DNA of 64,000 bases from Pilimelia terevasa (lineage in GTDB: Bacteria; Actinomycetota; Actinomycetes; Mycobacteriales; Micromonosporaceae), in the NCBI RefSeq assembly GCF_014647915.1, contig NZ_BMQC01000008.1:62001-126000 (forward strand), given 5' to 3'. Under the pieces are notes generated by a model. That model worked only from the letters and a program-made list of their open reading frames with translations. It was not told the origin of the DNA and did no database searches. Positions 1-7,295 of this stretch are shown here, piece after piece (the stretch's first letter is position 1; each line of letters opens with the position of its first letter). The position numbers were made by a program, and so were the translations under genes.

Positions 1-776
1 CGGACGTCGGGCGCGCCGGGCAGGTCCAGGTCGATCGCCAGCCGGCCGGTCGGCAGCCGGACGGTGCGGCGCAGCCAGGGGCCGGCCTGCGCGGCGGTCG
101 CGGTGACCGTGTAGTCGAGGGTGGCGCGGGTGCCGGGCAGGATCGGGTACGTGCCGTCGTCGTCCTCGAAGACCAGCCACGCCTCGGCCGCGGCGACGTC
201 CGCGGCGCTGGGCTGCCAGCGGACGGGTCGCCGCCGGCCGTCGGTGGTCGAGGTGACGCGGGCGCGCAGCGACTCCGCGGTGGGCGCGGCGTCGGCGGTG
301 GCGAGGCCGACCCGGACCGCGAACCGGGTGACCGGGTCCGCGCCCGCGTTGTAGAGGGCGCGGCGCACGGTGCAGCGGTACCGTCGGCCGTCGAAGTGCA
401 GGCTCGTCAGCTCCCGTTCGATCACCAGGCCGGCGGTCGGGGGCAGCCACGGCGGGCCGGCCGGCGTCGGTCCGGGGGTGGCCCGGCGCAGGCGCGCGTA
501 CGCCTCGAAGTGGCGCCAGATGGCGCCCGCGCTCAGCAGTACCGCCTCGGCCCGGCGGGCGAAGTCGGCGGTGGGCCGGTGCCGGCAGCTCTCGATGTGG
601 CTGACGTACGAGGGGTCGAACCGCATCCGCGCCGCGAGCTGCTTCTTGCTCAGGCCGCGCGTGCGCCGCCAGCGGCCCAGCTCTCCCGCGAACGCGGCGG
701 CCGCCGCGTCCGCCCGCCCGGCGGCGCCGTCGGTGGGCGCGGCGGCGGGTGCGCCGCCCGGCGGGCGGGTGGACAT
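1..776 (-). CDS. XRE-family transcriptional regulator, C-terminus cut by window edge
   Basis: Reading leftwards from an ATG at 776 there is an open frame of at least 258 residues that runs off the window. After a short Ala/Pro-rich N-terminus, residues about 28-70 form an XRE helix-turn-helix (GRWRRTRGLSKKQLAARM, followed by DPSYVSHIES). The remainder looks like a beta-rich C-terminal domain without a family I recognise. It faces away from the iron-box promoter at 869-924, so the two genes are divergent. The HTH is clear; the regulated genes are unknown. Confidence 0.8.
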   Translation of the reverse strand, partial: MSTRPPGGAPAAAPTDGAAGRADAAAAAFAGELGRWRRTRGLSKKQLAARMRFDPSYVSHIESCRHRPTADFARRAEAVLLSAGAIWRHFEAYARLRRATPGPTPAGPPWLPPTAGLVIERELTSLHFDGRRYRCTVRRALYNAGADPVTRFAVRVGLATADAAPTAESLRARVTSTTDGRRRPVRWQPSAADVAAAEAWLVFEDDDGTYPILPGTRATLDYTVTATAAQAGPWLRRTVRLPTGRLAIDLDLPGAPDV

Positions 777-868
777 GCGGTCGGGCCTCTCGGTGTCGTC
801 GCGGAACCGCTTCAGTCTGACGCCTGAGTACGTCGAGCGGGGGTATGTGCGCCTTACCGACAGTTCTC

Positions 869-898
869 TTGACAACCGCCCGGCGGCCGGTGGAATGT
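869..898 (+). promoter_or_regulatory. Putative sigma70-type promoter of the FhuF-like gene
   Basis: TTGACA at 869-874 matches the -35 consensus. A weak -10 (GAATGT, 893-898) follows after 18 bp. The iron box lies immediately downstream, which would let a bound repressor block initiation. Inference from motif and spacing only. Confidence 0.45.
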
Positions 899-905
899 GA
901 TCAAG

Positions 906-924
906 TTAGTTAGGCTAGCCTTAG
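906..924 (+). promoter_or_regulatory. IdeR/DmdR iron box
   Basis: The 19-bp element TTAGTTAGGCTAGCCTTAG closely resembles the actinobacterial IdeR/DmdR1 consensus TTAGGTTAGGCTAACCTAA, a palindrome centred on the GGC/GCC core. It sits just downstream of a TTGACA -35 and upstream of a FhuF-like gene, a typical target of iron-dependent repression. Confidence 0.8.
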
Positions 925-954
925 CGTGGTGGCGGTCCCGCCGCGACCCGCGCC

Positions 955-1046
955 CGTCCGGTAGGCACCCGTCCGGCACGCACCTGTCCGGTGCGCAGGC
1001 GTCCGGTACGCCTCTGTCCGGCGCACCTGCGTCCGGTACGCCCGGC
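955..1046 (+). repeat. Imperfect 15-bp tandem repeat in the leader of the FhuF-like gene
   Basis: About six imperfect copies of a 15-bp unit starting GTCCGG (for example GTCCGGTACGCCTCT) lie head to tail between the iron box and the RBS-supported start at 1260. The unit length is a multiple of three, so the frame from a GTG at 897 stays open through it and would encode an (S/A)GTxxSGAxx-type repeat. It may be leader sequence or a translated extension. Confidence 0.7.
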
Positions 1047-1259
1047 GGCGCGGCGAGTCGGGGGCACCGCGCGCGCAGCCGGGGGTCCGGCCCCGGTCCG
1101 ACGGCGGCGGATGTCGAGGTACGCGAACTCAGGAACTCCGGTGCGGTCGGGCCGGACGCGGGTCCACCGGCCCGCACACCACCCTGTCGCTGGCGGCTGC
1201 CCGCCCCGCTCCACCCGTTTCGATCCGCGCCCCCGCGGCGCGCGCAGGAGGTGGTCGAC

Positions 1260-2081
1260 GTGCACACAGTAGCGTCGCGCCACGCGGTGCCGCCGGCCCG
1301 CGCCGGCCTGCCCGACCCGCTCGCCGCCGTCCGCGAGGTCCTCGCCGCGGCAGCCCGCACCCGTGCGCCGCTGGGGCTCGCCCCGCACCTCACGGTCGAC
1401 GAGGGTCACCCCGGCTGGGTACCGGCGACGGCGCTGGCCGACGGCACCCGCATCGCCGACCTCGTGGAGACCAGCCGCCGCCGCTTCGACGCCGCCCCCG
1501 CGGCGGCTGTGGCCCTGGCGTGGAAGTCCTACGGGTACTGGCTGGCGCTGCCCGCCGTCCTCGGCTGGGCGTACGCGCGCCAGGTGCCGCTGATGCGCCC
1601 CGCCGACGTGCTCGTCGGACTCGACACCGGCGAACTGGTCCCGCAGGTCGGGCTGCGCCGCGGTACGGCCGTGGCGGTCCTGCCCAGCGACCCGCTGGCC
1701 GTGACGGCGCCGGACGCGGTCACCGTCGTCGCCGACGAGGCCGCGCTCCTGGCCGCCCTGCGCGACACGCTGCGCACCGCGCACGTCGACCCGGTGATCG
1801 GGCAGCTCCGCCGGCAGGTGCGGATCAGCGGCCGCACCCTGCTCGGCTCACTGGCCTCCGGCGTCGCGTACGGCGTGCTCGGCGCCGCCGAGGTCCTGCC
1901 GGGGACCATCCGCGACACCCTCGACGCGCTGCTCGGCGCGCTCGGCGTCGCCGACCTCGTGGCGGTGGCGCAGGCGCCCGACGGCTCCTGGGCGGTCCAG
2001 CGGCGGACCTGCTGCCTGGCCTTCACGCTCCCCGCGCCCAAGGTCTGCTCCGGCTGCTGCCTGCGCCCCGACCTCGGCTGA
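1260..2081 (+). CDS. FhuF-like (2Fe-2S) ferric-siderophore reductase family protein
   Basis: A 273-residue protein. Its C-terminus carries CC near the end of the domain, then CSGCC ten residues later, resembling the C-terminal Cys motif that binds the 2Fe-2S cluster in E. coli FhuF. FhuF-type proteins reduce cytoplasmic ferric siderophores to release iron. The start chosen is GTG 1260 because GCAGGAGG ends eight bases before it; the frame is open back to a GTG at 897, but that stretch is repetitive and overlaps the iron box. Iron-dependent repression through the upstream iron box fits the function. The rest of the protein is divergent, so the enzymatic role is inferred. Confidence 0.75.
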   Translation: MHTVASRHAVPPARAGLPDPLAAVREVLAAAARTRAPLGLAPHLTVDEGHPGWVPATALADGTRIADLVETSRRRFDAAPAAAVALAWKSYGYWLALPAVLGWAYARQVPLMRPADVLVGLDTGELVPQVGLRRGTAVAVLPSDPLAVTAPDAVTVVADEAALLAALRDTLRTAHVDPVIGQLRRQVRISGRTLLGSLASGVAYGVLGAAEVLPGTIRDTLDALLGALGVADLVAVAQAPDGSWAVQRRTCCLAFTLPAPKVCSGCCLRPDLG

Positions 2082-2327
2082 CCGCGTCCGCTGCGGGTAC
2101 GCCAACCGGTGCGCGTCGGTCACGTCCGACCACTCCGAGAGCGGGACCAGGTGCGCCCGCGCGGCCGTGACGGCCTCCCAGGCGCAGTGGTGGGTGGTGG
2201 TCGAGGTCTCGCCCGTCGCGGCCACGCGCACCTCGACGACGTGGCGGTCGCCGCGCCGGCGCACGAAGATGTCGCGCCGCGCGGCCGCGTCGAAGTGGCC
2301 GTTCCACCAGTGGACGAGAAGATCCAT
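1848..2327 (-). CDS. Small hypothetical protein behind a LexA box
   Basis: The ATG at 2327 opens a frame of up to 159 residues. The first 80 or so (MDLLVHWWNGHFDAAARRD and onward) look like a compact alpha/beta protein with Trp and His residues. The rest overlaps the 3' end of the convergent FhuF-like gene antisense and has the Ala/Gly/Arg bias of a shadow, so the native C-terminus is uncertain. A perfect SOS box lies 12 bp upstream of the start, suggesting DNA-damage induction. I do not recognise the family. Confidence 0.5.
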   Translation of the reverse strand: MDLLVHWWNGHFDAAARRDIFVRRRGDRHVVEVRVAATGETSTTTHHCAWEAVTAARAHLVPLSEWSDVTDAHRLAYPQRTRSAEVGAQAAAGADLGRGEREGQAAGPPLDRPGAVGRLRHRHEVGDAERAEQRVEGVADGPRQDLGGAEHAVRDAGGQ

Positions 2328-2339
2328 CCGGCGAGTCTA

Positions 2340-2355
2340 TCGAACACGTGTTCGA
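2340..2355 (-). promoter_or_regulatory. LexA (SOS) box
   Basis: TCGAACACGTGTTCGA is a perfect 16-bp palindrome matching the actinobacterial LexA consensus TCGAAC-N4-GTTCGA. It lies directly upstream of the minus-strand small gene starting at 2327 and downstream of the gene ending at 2376. Confidence 0.8.
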
Positions 2356-2375
2356 TCGGAAGGGGGTCGGGGAAA

Positions 2376-2741
2376 TCAGCCCCAGGGGCGCGCGAGGGGT
2401 ACGTCGTGGGCGCCGCACGCCGCCACGATGTCGATCGCGGCGCCGAGCCCGACCGCCAGGCCGGCCAGTCCGCCCGCCTGCGCGACGCGCAGCTTGCGCC
2501 CCGCCGCCCGCAGGTCCTCGTGCCGGGAGTCGAGAAGCTCATTCACGATCTCGGTGGTCTCGGCGGAGGTCGGCGGGCGCCGCGCCGCCGCTCCCGCCGC
2601 GAGCGCCTTGCAGGCGGTGACGCCCGGGTCCTCGCGGACGAAGTAGTACCACCCGACGCCGGCAGCCGCGGAGCCGAGGCCGCACAGCAGCAAGGCGCCG
2701 ACGGCGATCGCGGCGACGACGAGGGCCTGGGGCCTGTTCAT
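2376..2741 (-). CDS. Small single-span membrane protein
   Basis: A 121-residue protein. An N-terminal hydrophobic segment (ALVVAAIAVGALLLCGLGSA, about residues 6-25) is followed by an Ala-rich soluble part with one predicted helix pair. The ATG at 2741 is preferred over a GTG 15 bp upstream because GGAGGA lies just before it. Chromosomal, next to the left attachment site. Function unknown. Confidence 0.7.
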   Translation of the reverse strand: MNRPQALVVAAIAVGALLLCGLGSAAAGVGWYYFVREDPGVTACKALAAGAAARRPPTSAETTEIVNELLDSRHEDLRAAGRKLRVAQAGGLAGLAVGLGAAIDIVAACGAHDVPLARPWG

Positions 2742-2826
2742 GGATCCTCCGGTCACGCGGCGGGCGCCGCGGCGGTGAACCCGCTCCGCGCCCTGCGATC
2801 TCAGTCTGGGGTGGTCCGACCGGGGG

Positions 2827-2859
2827 CGGAACCGGCGGAGGGTGTGGGATTCGAACCCA
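2827..2859. repeat. Left attachment site of the prophage (tRNA-Ser 3' fragment)
   Basis: 33 bp identical to 45764-45796. From 2837 it includes the acceptor and T-arm sequence of tRNA-Ser, as in the intact gene at 61294-61380. The flank just outside is also similar in the two copies. The prophage integrase gene ends about 110 bp away, as expected for attL. Confidence 0.85.
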
Positions 2860-2862
2860 GCT

Positions 2863-2883
2863 AAAACCCCTGGTCAGAGGGGT
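2863..2883 (-). terminator. Rho-independent terminator after the integrase gene
   Basis: On the minus strand an ACCCCT/AGGGGT stem with a six-base loop (CTGACC region) is followed by TTTT. It lies between the end of the integrase gene (2967) and attL. Confidence 0.6.
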
Positions 2884-2966
2884 GATAGCTGGCCTGACCT
2901 GCTAGCCAACGCTAACTAGCGCCAGCCATGACTACCTGAATCTACCTCGATCCCCCTAGCCAGCCC

Positions 2967-4112
2967 CTACGCCGCCGCCGGCGTGGGGGCTGCTTCGCGC
3001 TGTTTGGGCAGCATCGCTGACACCGCCGACACGATGCTGTCGTGGACCTCTGGCATCAGGTGCCCGTAAAGGTCGGACGTCACCCGGATCGACGAGTGCC
3101 CGAGTCGCCGCTGCACGGCCGTCAGGGGAGTGCCGGCCGAGATCAGGACCGCGGCGTGCGTGTGCCGTAGGTCATGCAGGCGCAGCCCGTCCAGCCCTGC
3201 GCGCTCGCGGACCCGCAACCAGATCCGCTGCCGGAAGTTCCGGGTCATCGGCGTGCCGTCATCCATCGCGAACAGCGCGTCCCCGCGGTCCTTGGCCGCG
3301 ACCATCCCGGCCAACTCGTCCGCGACCTCCGTCGGGAACACCACGGTTCGCCGGGAGCTGGACGTCTTCGGCTCCGTGAACAGGTACGCCCCACCGTCGA
3401 CCTCGTGGCGGGTTCGCAACACGGTCAGGCTGCCGGCCAGGACATCCACGTCACCGACCCGCAGGCCGGTCGCCTCGCCGTACCGCAGGCCCGTCGCCAG
3501 CATGAGCAGCACGAACGGCCGCCACCGCTGGTACTCGCCCGAGCAGGCGGCCAGCAGGCGGCCGATCTCCGGGGCGGTGAGGAACCGCATCTCCTTGTGG
3601 ACCCGCGGGGGCATCGCCGAGCCGGCCGACGGGTTGAGACGCAGGTACCGCTGGCCGACGGCGGCCTGGAGGAGCTTGTGCAGGATCGCGTGGACGTTGC
3701 GGACGGACTTGGGGGAGAGGGGCCGCCGTAGCCACTTCCCCTCGCGTTGGGGGTCAGGCACGCCGGCGCCGATGTCGTGGACGAACTGCTGCACCGTCAG
3801 GTCACCGATCTCGGCCAGGGGGAGTGCGCCGAGCAGGGGGCGGATGTGGATGCGGACCCGCGACTCCTCCGACCGGCGCGCTGACGGCTTCAGCGTGGAC
3901 TCGTACGACGGCCAGTAGGAGTCGATCCAGTTGTTTAGCAGGATCTTCCCGCCGCGGGGGTCGATGAAGTCGCCGCGGAGCTGGTCGGCGCGCAGGGCGG
4001 TCATGCGCTTCTTGGCGGAGGTCTTGGTGGGGTAGCCGGCCTCCAGCGTGACCTTCTTGCCGGCGACGACATCCCGGATCCGGTAGGTCGGGCCGTTCCT
4101 CTCAACCCACAC
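2967..4112 (-). CDS. int: Prophage tyrosine-family site-specific integrase
   Basis: A 381-residue tyrosine recombinase that would integrate and excise the prophage at the tRNA-Ser 3' end. An N-terminal AP2-like arm-binding part and a SAM-like core-binding domain (about 55-160) precede the catalytic domain. Visible catalytic residues are R210 (TGLRYGEA), K249, H313 and R316 (LHDLRHTH), H339 (LGHSS) and Y349 (SDLYGH). The start overlaps the last codons of the upstream regulator gene, so translation is probably coupled. It lies beside attL and is transcribed towards it. Confidence 0.95.
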   Translation of the reverse strand: MWVERNGPTYRIRDVVAGKKVTLEAGYPTKTSAKKRMTALRADQLRGDFIDPRGGKILLNNWIDSYWPSYESTLKPSARRSEESRVRIHIRPLLGALPLAEIGDLTVQQFVHDIGAGVPDPQREGKWLRRPLSPKSVRNVHAILHKLLQAAVGQRYLRLNPSAGSAMPPRVHKEMRFLTAPEIGRLLAACSGEYQRWRPFVLLMLATGLRYGEATGLRVGDVDVLAGSLTVLRTRHEVDGGAYLFTEPKTSSSRRTVVFPTEVADELAGMVAAKDRGDALFAMDDGTPMTRNFRQRIWLRVRERAGLDGLRLHDLRHTHAAVLISAGTPLTAVQRRLGHSSIRVTSDLYGHLMPEVHDSIVSAVSAMLPKQREAAPTPAAA

Positions 4113-4509
4113 CAGACGGCCCCAGCAGCTCGATCATCCGCCGCGTCTCCTCCAGGGACGCGGCCCGTTCGCGCGCGCGCCGGTCGAGGATCAGGCTGAC
4201 GATGCGCTCCTTGATGCAGTCCGTCAAGCGAGGGTCCGTCATGACCAAGTTGATCTCCTCGTCGTCGCTGCTACCAGCGGCGATGCCGGCGGCAGCACGG
4301 AGGGCATTCACCGGATCGTCGCCAAGTGCTTTCGCAATCGTGACGACGTTGGCGACGGTCATGCCTCGGTCGCCCGAGATCCACTTGAAGATCGACCCTC
4401 GGTGGATTCCTGACTCTCTGGCGAGCTTGGCGACGCTCCACCCGGGGCGCTTCGTCATGCGCTGTAGGTAGTCAGCCCAGGTCTCGCTGCCGCCGCCTGT
4501 GTCGCCCAT
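4102..4509 (-). CDS. Prophage XRE-type repressor candidate
   Basis: A 135-residue protein with an HTH at about residues 12-65 (WSVAKLARESGIHRGSIFKW). ATG 4509 is the best start because it precedes the conserved part; the frame is open to 4665. It is co-oriented and overlapping with int, and divergent from a Cro-like gene, the usual layout of a lysogeny module. Immunity repressor is the most likely role, inferred from position. No peptidase or cleavage domain is visible, so induction would have to use another route such as the antirepressor at 5275. Confidence 0.75.
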   Translation of the reverse strand: MGDTGGGSETWADYLQRMTKRPGWSVAKLARESGIHRGSIFKWISGDRGMTVANVVTIAKALGDDPVNALRAAAGIAAGSSDDEEINLVMTDPRLTDCIKERIVSLILDRRARERAASLEETRRMIELLGPSGVG

Positions 4510-4753
4510 AGGCGCACGGTACCCGGCCACTGACCAGCGTGTATACGGCGCCATGCGTCGCGTACTGGCGTCGTTCAGCATGGGGCCGACGGGTCGCCAT
4601 ATGTCTGCGCCTCGATAGCGCGTTGCTGTGGTGGACACCGCTCCGACCTCCCTCTCTGTCGTCAAGTAGCGACGTTCCAGCGCACCGTACTAGCGATCAT
4701 CGGTACGCCGAAAGGGTGAGGGCGTAACTAAATGGCGACGAAACCTTGCGTCG

Positions 4754-4801
4754 CGTTGTGGCGACGCTTAGTGTGGCTCTCATGAAAGCGACGCCACAAC
4801 G
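4754..4801. promoter_or_regulatory. Inverted-repeat operator in the immunity region
   Basis: CGTTGTGGCGACGCT at 4754-4768 and AGCGACGCCACAACG at 4787-4801 are reverse complements with one mismatch, and flank the ATG of the Cro-like gene at 4782. A partial copy (AATGGCGACGAAAC) occurs at about 4731. This looks like the operator set of the divergent repressor/Cro pair; which protein binds is not known. Confidence 0.65.
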
Positions 4802-5045
4802 CATCGCAGCGTCTCCGGGACGCGACGCGCGAACCACCCGCCTCCGGGTCGATGTCTACGACGCACTCGCCGCAGCCAAGGTCCAGAGGAAGAAGGTCGT
4901 CGACCTCGCCGCCATCCACGGCATCAGTCGACAGCACCTCTTCGACATCCGCTCTGGCAGGTGCGGCGCAAGCCTCGGTCTGGCTCTCCGCATGGCGAGC
5001 GACCTCGACACCACCGTCGAGGTCCTCTTCGAGCGGGCCGCCTGA
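4782..5045 (+). CDS. Cro-like XRE-family regulator
   Basis: An 87-residue protein with a compact HTH (VVDLAAIHGISRQHLFDIRS, about residues 36-55). ATG 4782 lies inside the inverted-repeat operator; an upstream ATG at 4746 is in frame but would place the operator in coding sequence. First gene of the rightward early operon, overlapping the next gene by TGATG. Probably the lytic-phase repressor or an early regulator. Confidence 0.7.
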   Translation: MKATPQRIAASPGRDARTTRLRVDVYDALAAAKVQRKKVVDLAAIHGISRQHLFDIRSGRCGASLGLALRMASDLDTTVEVLFERAA

Positions 5046-5278
5046 TGGACAAGCCGCTGGACATCGACGGGCTCGCCGACTTCCTCGGCGTCTCCCCGGC
5101 CTGGGTCCGCGCCCGAGTCGCCGCCCGCGAGATCCCGCACACCCGGCTGCCCGGCGGGAAGCTCGTCCGCTTCACCGCACAGGACATCGCCGCCATCCTC
5201 GCCGCCGGCTCGGAGCCCGCCCTGAACGGGCCGCTCGCCGCTGGCGCACCTCGACTCGTCAGGAGTACCGCCGCATGA
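5045..5278 (+). CDS. xis: Excisionase-like helix-turn-helix protein
   Basis: A 77-residue protein with a MerR/HTH_17-type fold: ADFLGVSPAWVRARVAAREI then a P-x-x-x-LPGGKLVRF wing. This is the usual form of small excisionases and DNA-binding accessory proteins. It sits in the early operon opposite int. Excision is the likely role, but another early DNA-binding role is possible. Confidence 0.7.
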   Translation: MDKPLDIDGLADFLGVSPAWVRARVAAREIPHTRLPGGKLVRFTAQDIAAILAAGSEPALNGPLAAGAPRLVRSTAA

Positions 5279-6021
5279 GCACCGACCTGACCACCTTCAA
5301 CTTCCCCGCCACCGGCGCCGAGCTCCGCAGCGTCCTGATCGAGGGTGAGCCGCACTTCGTCGCCGTGGACGTGTGCGCGGCCCTCGGCATCGGCAACGCC
5401 CGCCAGGCGGTCACCTACCTGGACGACGACGAGGTGCTGCGGGTACCCGTCACCACTAATGACGGGTCCGGCCGCGAGCTGGACACCAACGTCGTCAACG
5501 AGCCGGGCCTGTACTCGCTGATCCTGCGCAGCCGCAAGCCGGAGGCCAAGGCGTTCAAGCGGTGGATCACCCACGAGGTGCTGCCCGCCATTCGCAAGAC
5601 CGGCCGCTACGAGGCCCCGGCCGCCACGGTCGCCTTGCCCGGCCCGGACCTGGACGCGCAGGCCCGGATCATCGCCACCCTCTCCGGTGTCATCGCCCCG
5701 GACTACCTGGAGGCCAAGGCCCGCATCGTCCTGGCCCGCGCCCTCGGCGAGGCCCCCGAGATCGACCCCGCGCGCCGGCCGCTGACCGTCTCGGACTACT
5801 TCGCCGAGCGCGGCATGACCGAGGACGCCGCCCGCCCCTACGCCTCCCGCTTCGGCAAGGCGATCAAGGGCCTGTACGTGGCCAAGCACGACCGGGAGCC
5901 GGACATGGCCGACCGGTTCATCAACGGCTCGACCCGCCGGGTGAAGGCGTACACGGAGGCCGACCGCGGCCTGTTCGACGCCGCCTGGCAGCAGATGTTC
6001 CCCGCCGCGATCGGCGCCTGA
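5275..6021 (+). CDS. Phage antirepressor (BRO-N family)
   Basis: A 248-residue protein. Residues about 10-105 match the BRO-N domain: HFVAVDVCAALGIGNARQAV, EPGLYSLILRSRKPEAKAFK, WITHEVLPAIRKTG. A separate C-terminal domain (YFAERGMTEDAARPYASRFGK) is probably a DNA- or protein-binding module. Antirepressors of this type counteract the immunity repressor. The ATG at 5275 overlaps the stop of the excisionase-like gene. Confidence 0.85.
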   Translation: MSTDLTTFNFPATGAELRSVLIEGEPHFVAVDVCAALGIGNARQAVTYLDDDEVLRVPVTTNDGSGRELDTNVVNEPGLYSLILRSRKPEAKAFKRWITHEVLPAIRKTGRYEAPAATVALPGPDLDAQARIIATLSGVIAPDYLEAKARIVLARALGEAPEIDPARRPLTVSDYFAERGMTEDAARPYASRFGKAIKGLYVAKHDREPDMADRFINGSTRRVKAYTEADRGLFDAAWQQMFPAAIGA

Positions 6022-6070
6022 GTCGCCCTCCCGCTCACCGCGCGGAGATCGCGGAGGGCGTGAGGAGCCC

Positions 6071-6129
6071 GGGCCGTCCCGCCCACCACGCCGTCACCCA
6101 ACACGTCGGGCGGGCAGGCGGGACGGCCC
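6071..6129 (+). terminator. Long GC-rich stem-loop between early cistrons
   Basis: GGGCCGTCCCGCC at 6071-6083 pairs perfectly with GGCGGGACGGCCC at 6117-6129. No U-tract follows, so it may be an attenuator or an RNA-processing/stability element rather than a classical terminator. Similar structures recur at 9024, 14287, 15356 and 21325. Confidence 0.5.
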
Positions 6130-6163
6130 ACACCCCACCACCAGCCAACGGAAGGACCACGCC

Positions 6164-6472
6164 ATGAACAGCGGAAACCGCACCTGCCGAACGCCCGACA
6201 ACCCGTACGGAATCCCGAACGGCCCCGTCGCGCCGAAGGACAACAGCCCGACCACCGACCCGGTCGAGATGCCCGAGATCACCATCCGCCGGGTCCCGTG
6301 CGACGACGGCACCAAGGACTTCGACCTGAAGGTGACCGGCACCGGCCTGACCAGCGAGGACGAGATGGTCGTCCTGCTGCTGATGGTCGTGGAGAGCTGC
6401 ACCGGCGTCTCGACGGACCAGTACCTGGCTGAGGTCGACCTCGTCCGCCGGATCGTGCAGGCCGCCCGATGA
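6164..6472 (+). CDS. Small early phage protein of unknown function
   Basis: A 102-residue acidic protein starting at ATG 6164 with GGAAGGACC before it. The C-terminal half predicts a beta-hairpin plus helices. It begins a chain of tiny genes linked by ATGA overlaps. Not recognised. Confidence 0.65.
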   Translation: MNSGNRTCRTPDNPYGIPNGPVAPKDNSPTTDPVEMPEITIRRVPCDDGTKDFDLKVTGTGLTSEDEMVVLLLMVVESCTGVSTDQYLAEVDLVRRIVQAAR

Positions 6473-6534
6473 GCCACCTCAGCATCGCCCTGGGTCTGGC
6501 CCTGGGCCTGCTGCGGATCGTCGGTATCCGATGA
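6469..6534 (+). CDS. Very small hydrophobic peptide (21 aa)
   Basis: ATG 6469 overlaps the stop of the previous gene, and its TGA overlaps the next ATG (6531). The product is mostly Leu/Gly/Ala/Ile and could be a membrane peptide. Supported only by the perfect ATGA chain on both sides. Confidence 0.4.
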   Translation: MSHLSIALGLALGLLRIVGIR

Positions 6535-6629
6535 CCCGCCGTCGCCGCAAGGTCACCTCCCGCGGGGTCCTGCTCACCCTCGCCGCGCTCGTCCTGCTGG
6601 CCGCCTGCGCGGTCGTGGTGCCGCGATGA
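6531..6629 (+). CDS. Small single-span membrane peptide (32 aa)
   Basis: A basic N-terminus (MTRRRRK) precedes a hydrophobic segment with a Cys (LLTLAALVLLAACAVVV). It is linked by four-base overlaps to both neighbours. The LLAAC sequence resembles a lipobox, but little mature protein would remain. Function unknown. Confidence 0.45.
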   Translation: MTRRRRKVTSRGVLLTLAALVLLAACAVVVPR

Positions 6630-6757
6630 CCACCCACCGCCGCGGCGACCGCAACCCCGACGACTGGCTCGACTGGCTGCTCGGCCTGCTCATCGTCGCC
6701 GCGCTGTTCACCTTCGCCGGCTGGTGCCTCACCGCCCTGGCCTGGCACCAGCACTGA
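6626..6757 (+). CDS. Small single-span membrane protein (43 aa)
   Basis: A charged N-terminus with DDWLDW, then a transmembrane helix (LLGLLIVAALFTFAGWCL). It overlaps the preceding stop by ATGA. Role unknown; one of several tiny early membrane proteins in this cluster. Confidence 0.5.
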   Translation: MTTHRRGDRNPDDWLDWLLGLLIVAALFTFAGWCLTALAWHQH

Positions 6758-6824
6758 CCACATGGACGAGCCCCCACCGATGCAACCGGCGAGGGCTCTG
6801 GGATCAATCCGAAGGAGATCGATC

Positions 6825-6977
6825 ATGCGACACCTTACCCGCCGAGAGCGAGCCTGGCTCGTCCAGCGCCTCTGCCCCAACCGGGAGCCGTTCCCGCCGC
6901 CGCTGCCCGAGCAGGTTGAGGGGCAGCCCGCCGGTGGCCGCCGGGTCCCCGCCCAGTGGATGGGGTCCGGCCGATGA
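6825..6977 (+). CDS. Small basic early phage protein
   Basis: A 50-residue basic, Pro-rich protein. ATG 6825 is chosen because AAGGAG lies ten bases before it. Contains RRERAWLVQRLCPNREP. Overlaps the next start. Not recognised. Confidence 0.5.
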   Translation: MRHLTRRERAWLVQRLCPNREPFPPPLPEQVEGQPAGGRRVPAQWMGSGR

Positions 6978-7162
6978 TCGCCGACCTGCCGTGGTGGGCC
7001 GCCGTCACCGTCTCCATCACCCTCGGCCTAGCCGTGTCCGCGGTCGCCACCTGGATCGTCGTGCAGGTCACCGCCGCCATCACGAACTGGTGGCTGGGCG
7101 CCCGCGCCGACGCGGTCGAGTTGATCGAGTCCGCACGACGGGCCGGTGCCGGCGATGAGTGA
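6974..7162 (+). CDS. Small single-span membrane protein (62 aa)
   Basis: The N-terminal transmembrane helix (AVTVSITLGLAVSAVATWIV) is followed by a short cytoplasmic helix. ATG 6974 overlaps the stop of the previous gene. Function unknown. Confidence 0.6.
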   Translation: MIADLPWWAAVTVSITLGLAVSAVATWIVVQVTAAITNWWLGARADAVELIESARRAGAGDE

Positions 7163-7295
7163 CTTCGACCAGCACGTGCTCCAGGCGCTCGCGGTCGCCG
7201 CGCTCACCCCCTGCGGGGCGGCCGACGCCGACCAGGACCAGATCGACGCGCAGTGGTGGGCGATCGTCGCCCGCGTCTGGGGCGTGACCCGGTGA
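7155..7295 (+). CDS. Small hypothetical protein (46 aa)
   Basis: ATG 7155 overlaps the end of the preceding membrane protein and its TGA overlaps the GTG at 7292. The product starts MSDFDQHVLQALAVAAL and is mildly acidic. No family recognised. Confidence 0.45.
   Translation: MSDFDQHVLQALAVAALTPCGAADADQDQIDAQWWAIVARVWGVTR

Noticed and set aside
897-1259. FhuF-like gene starting at GTG 897
   Set aside because: The start overlaps the promoter and iron box, and the first 120 codons are tandem repeats. The RBS-supported GTG at 1260 is preferred, though the extension is noted as a finding.
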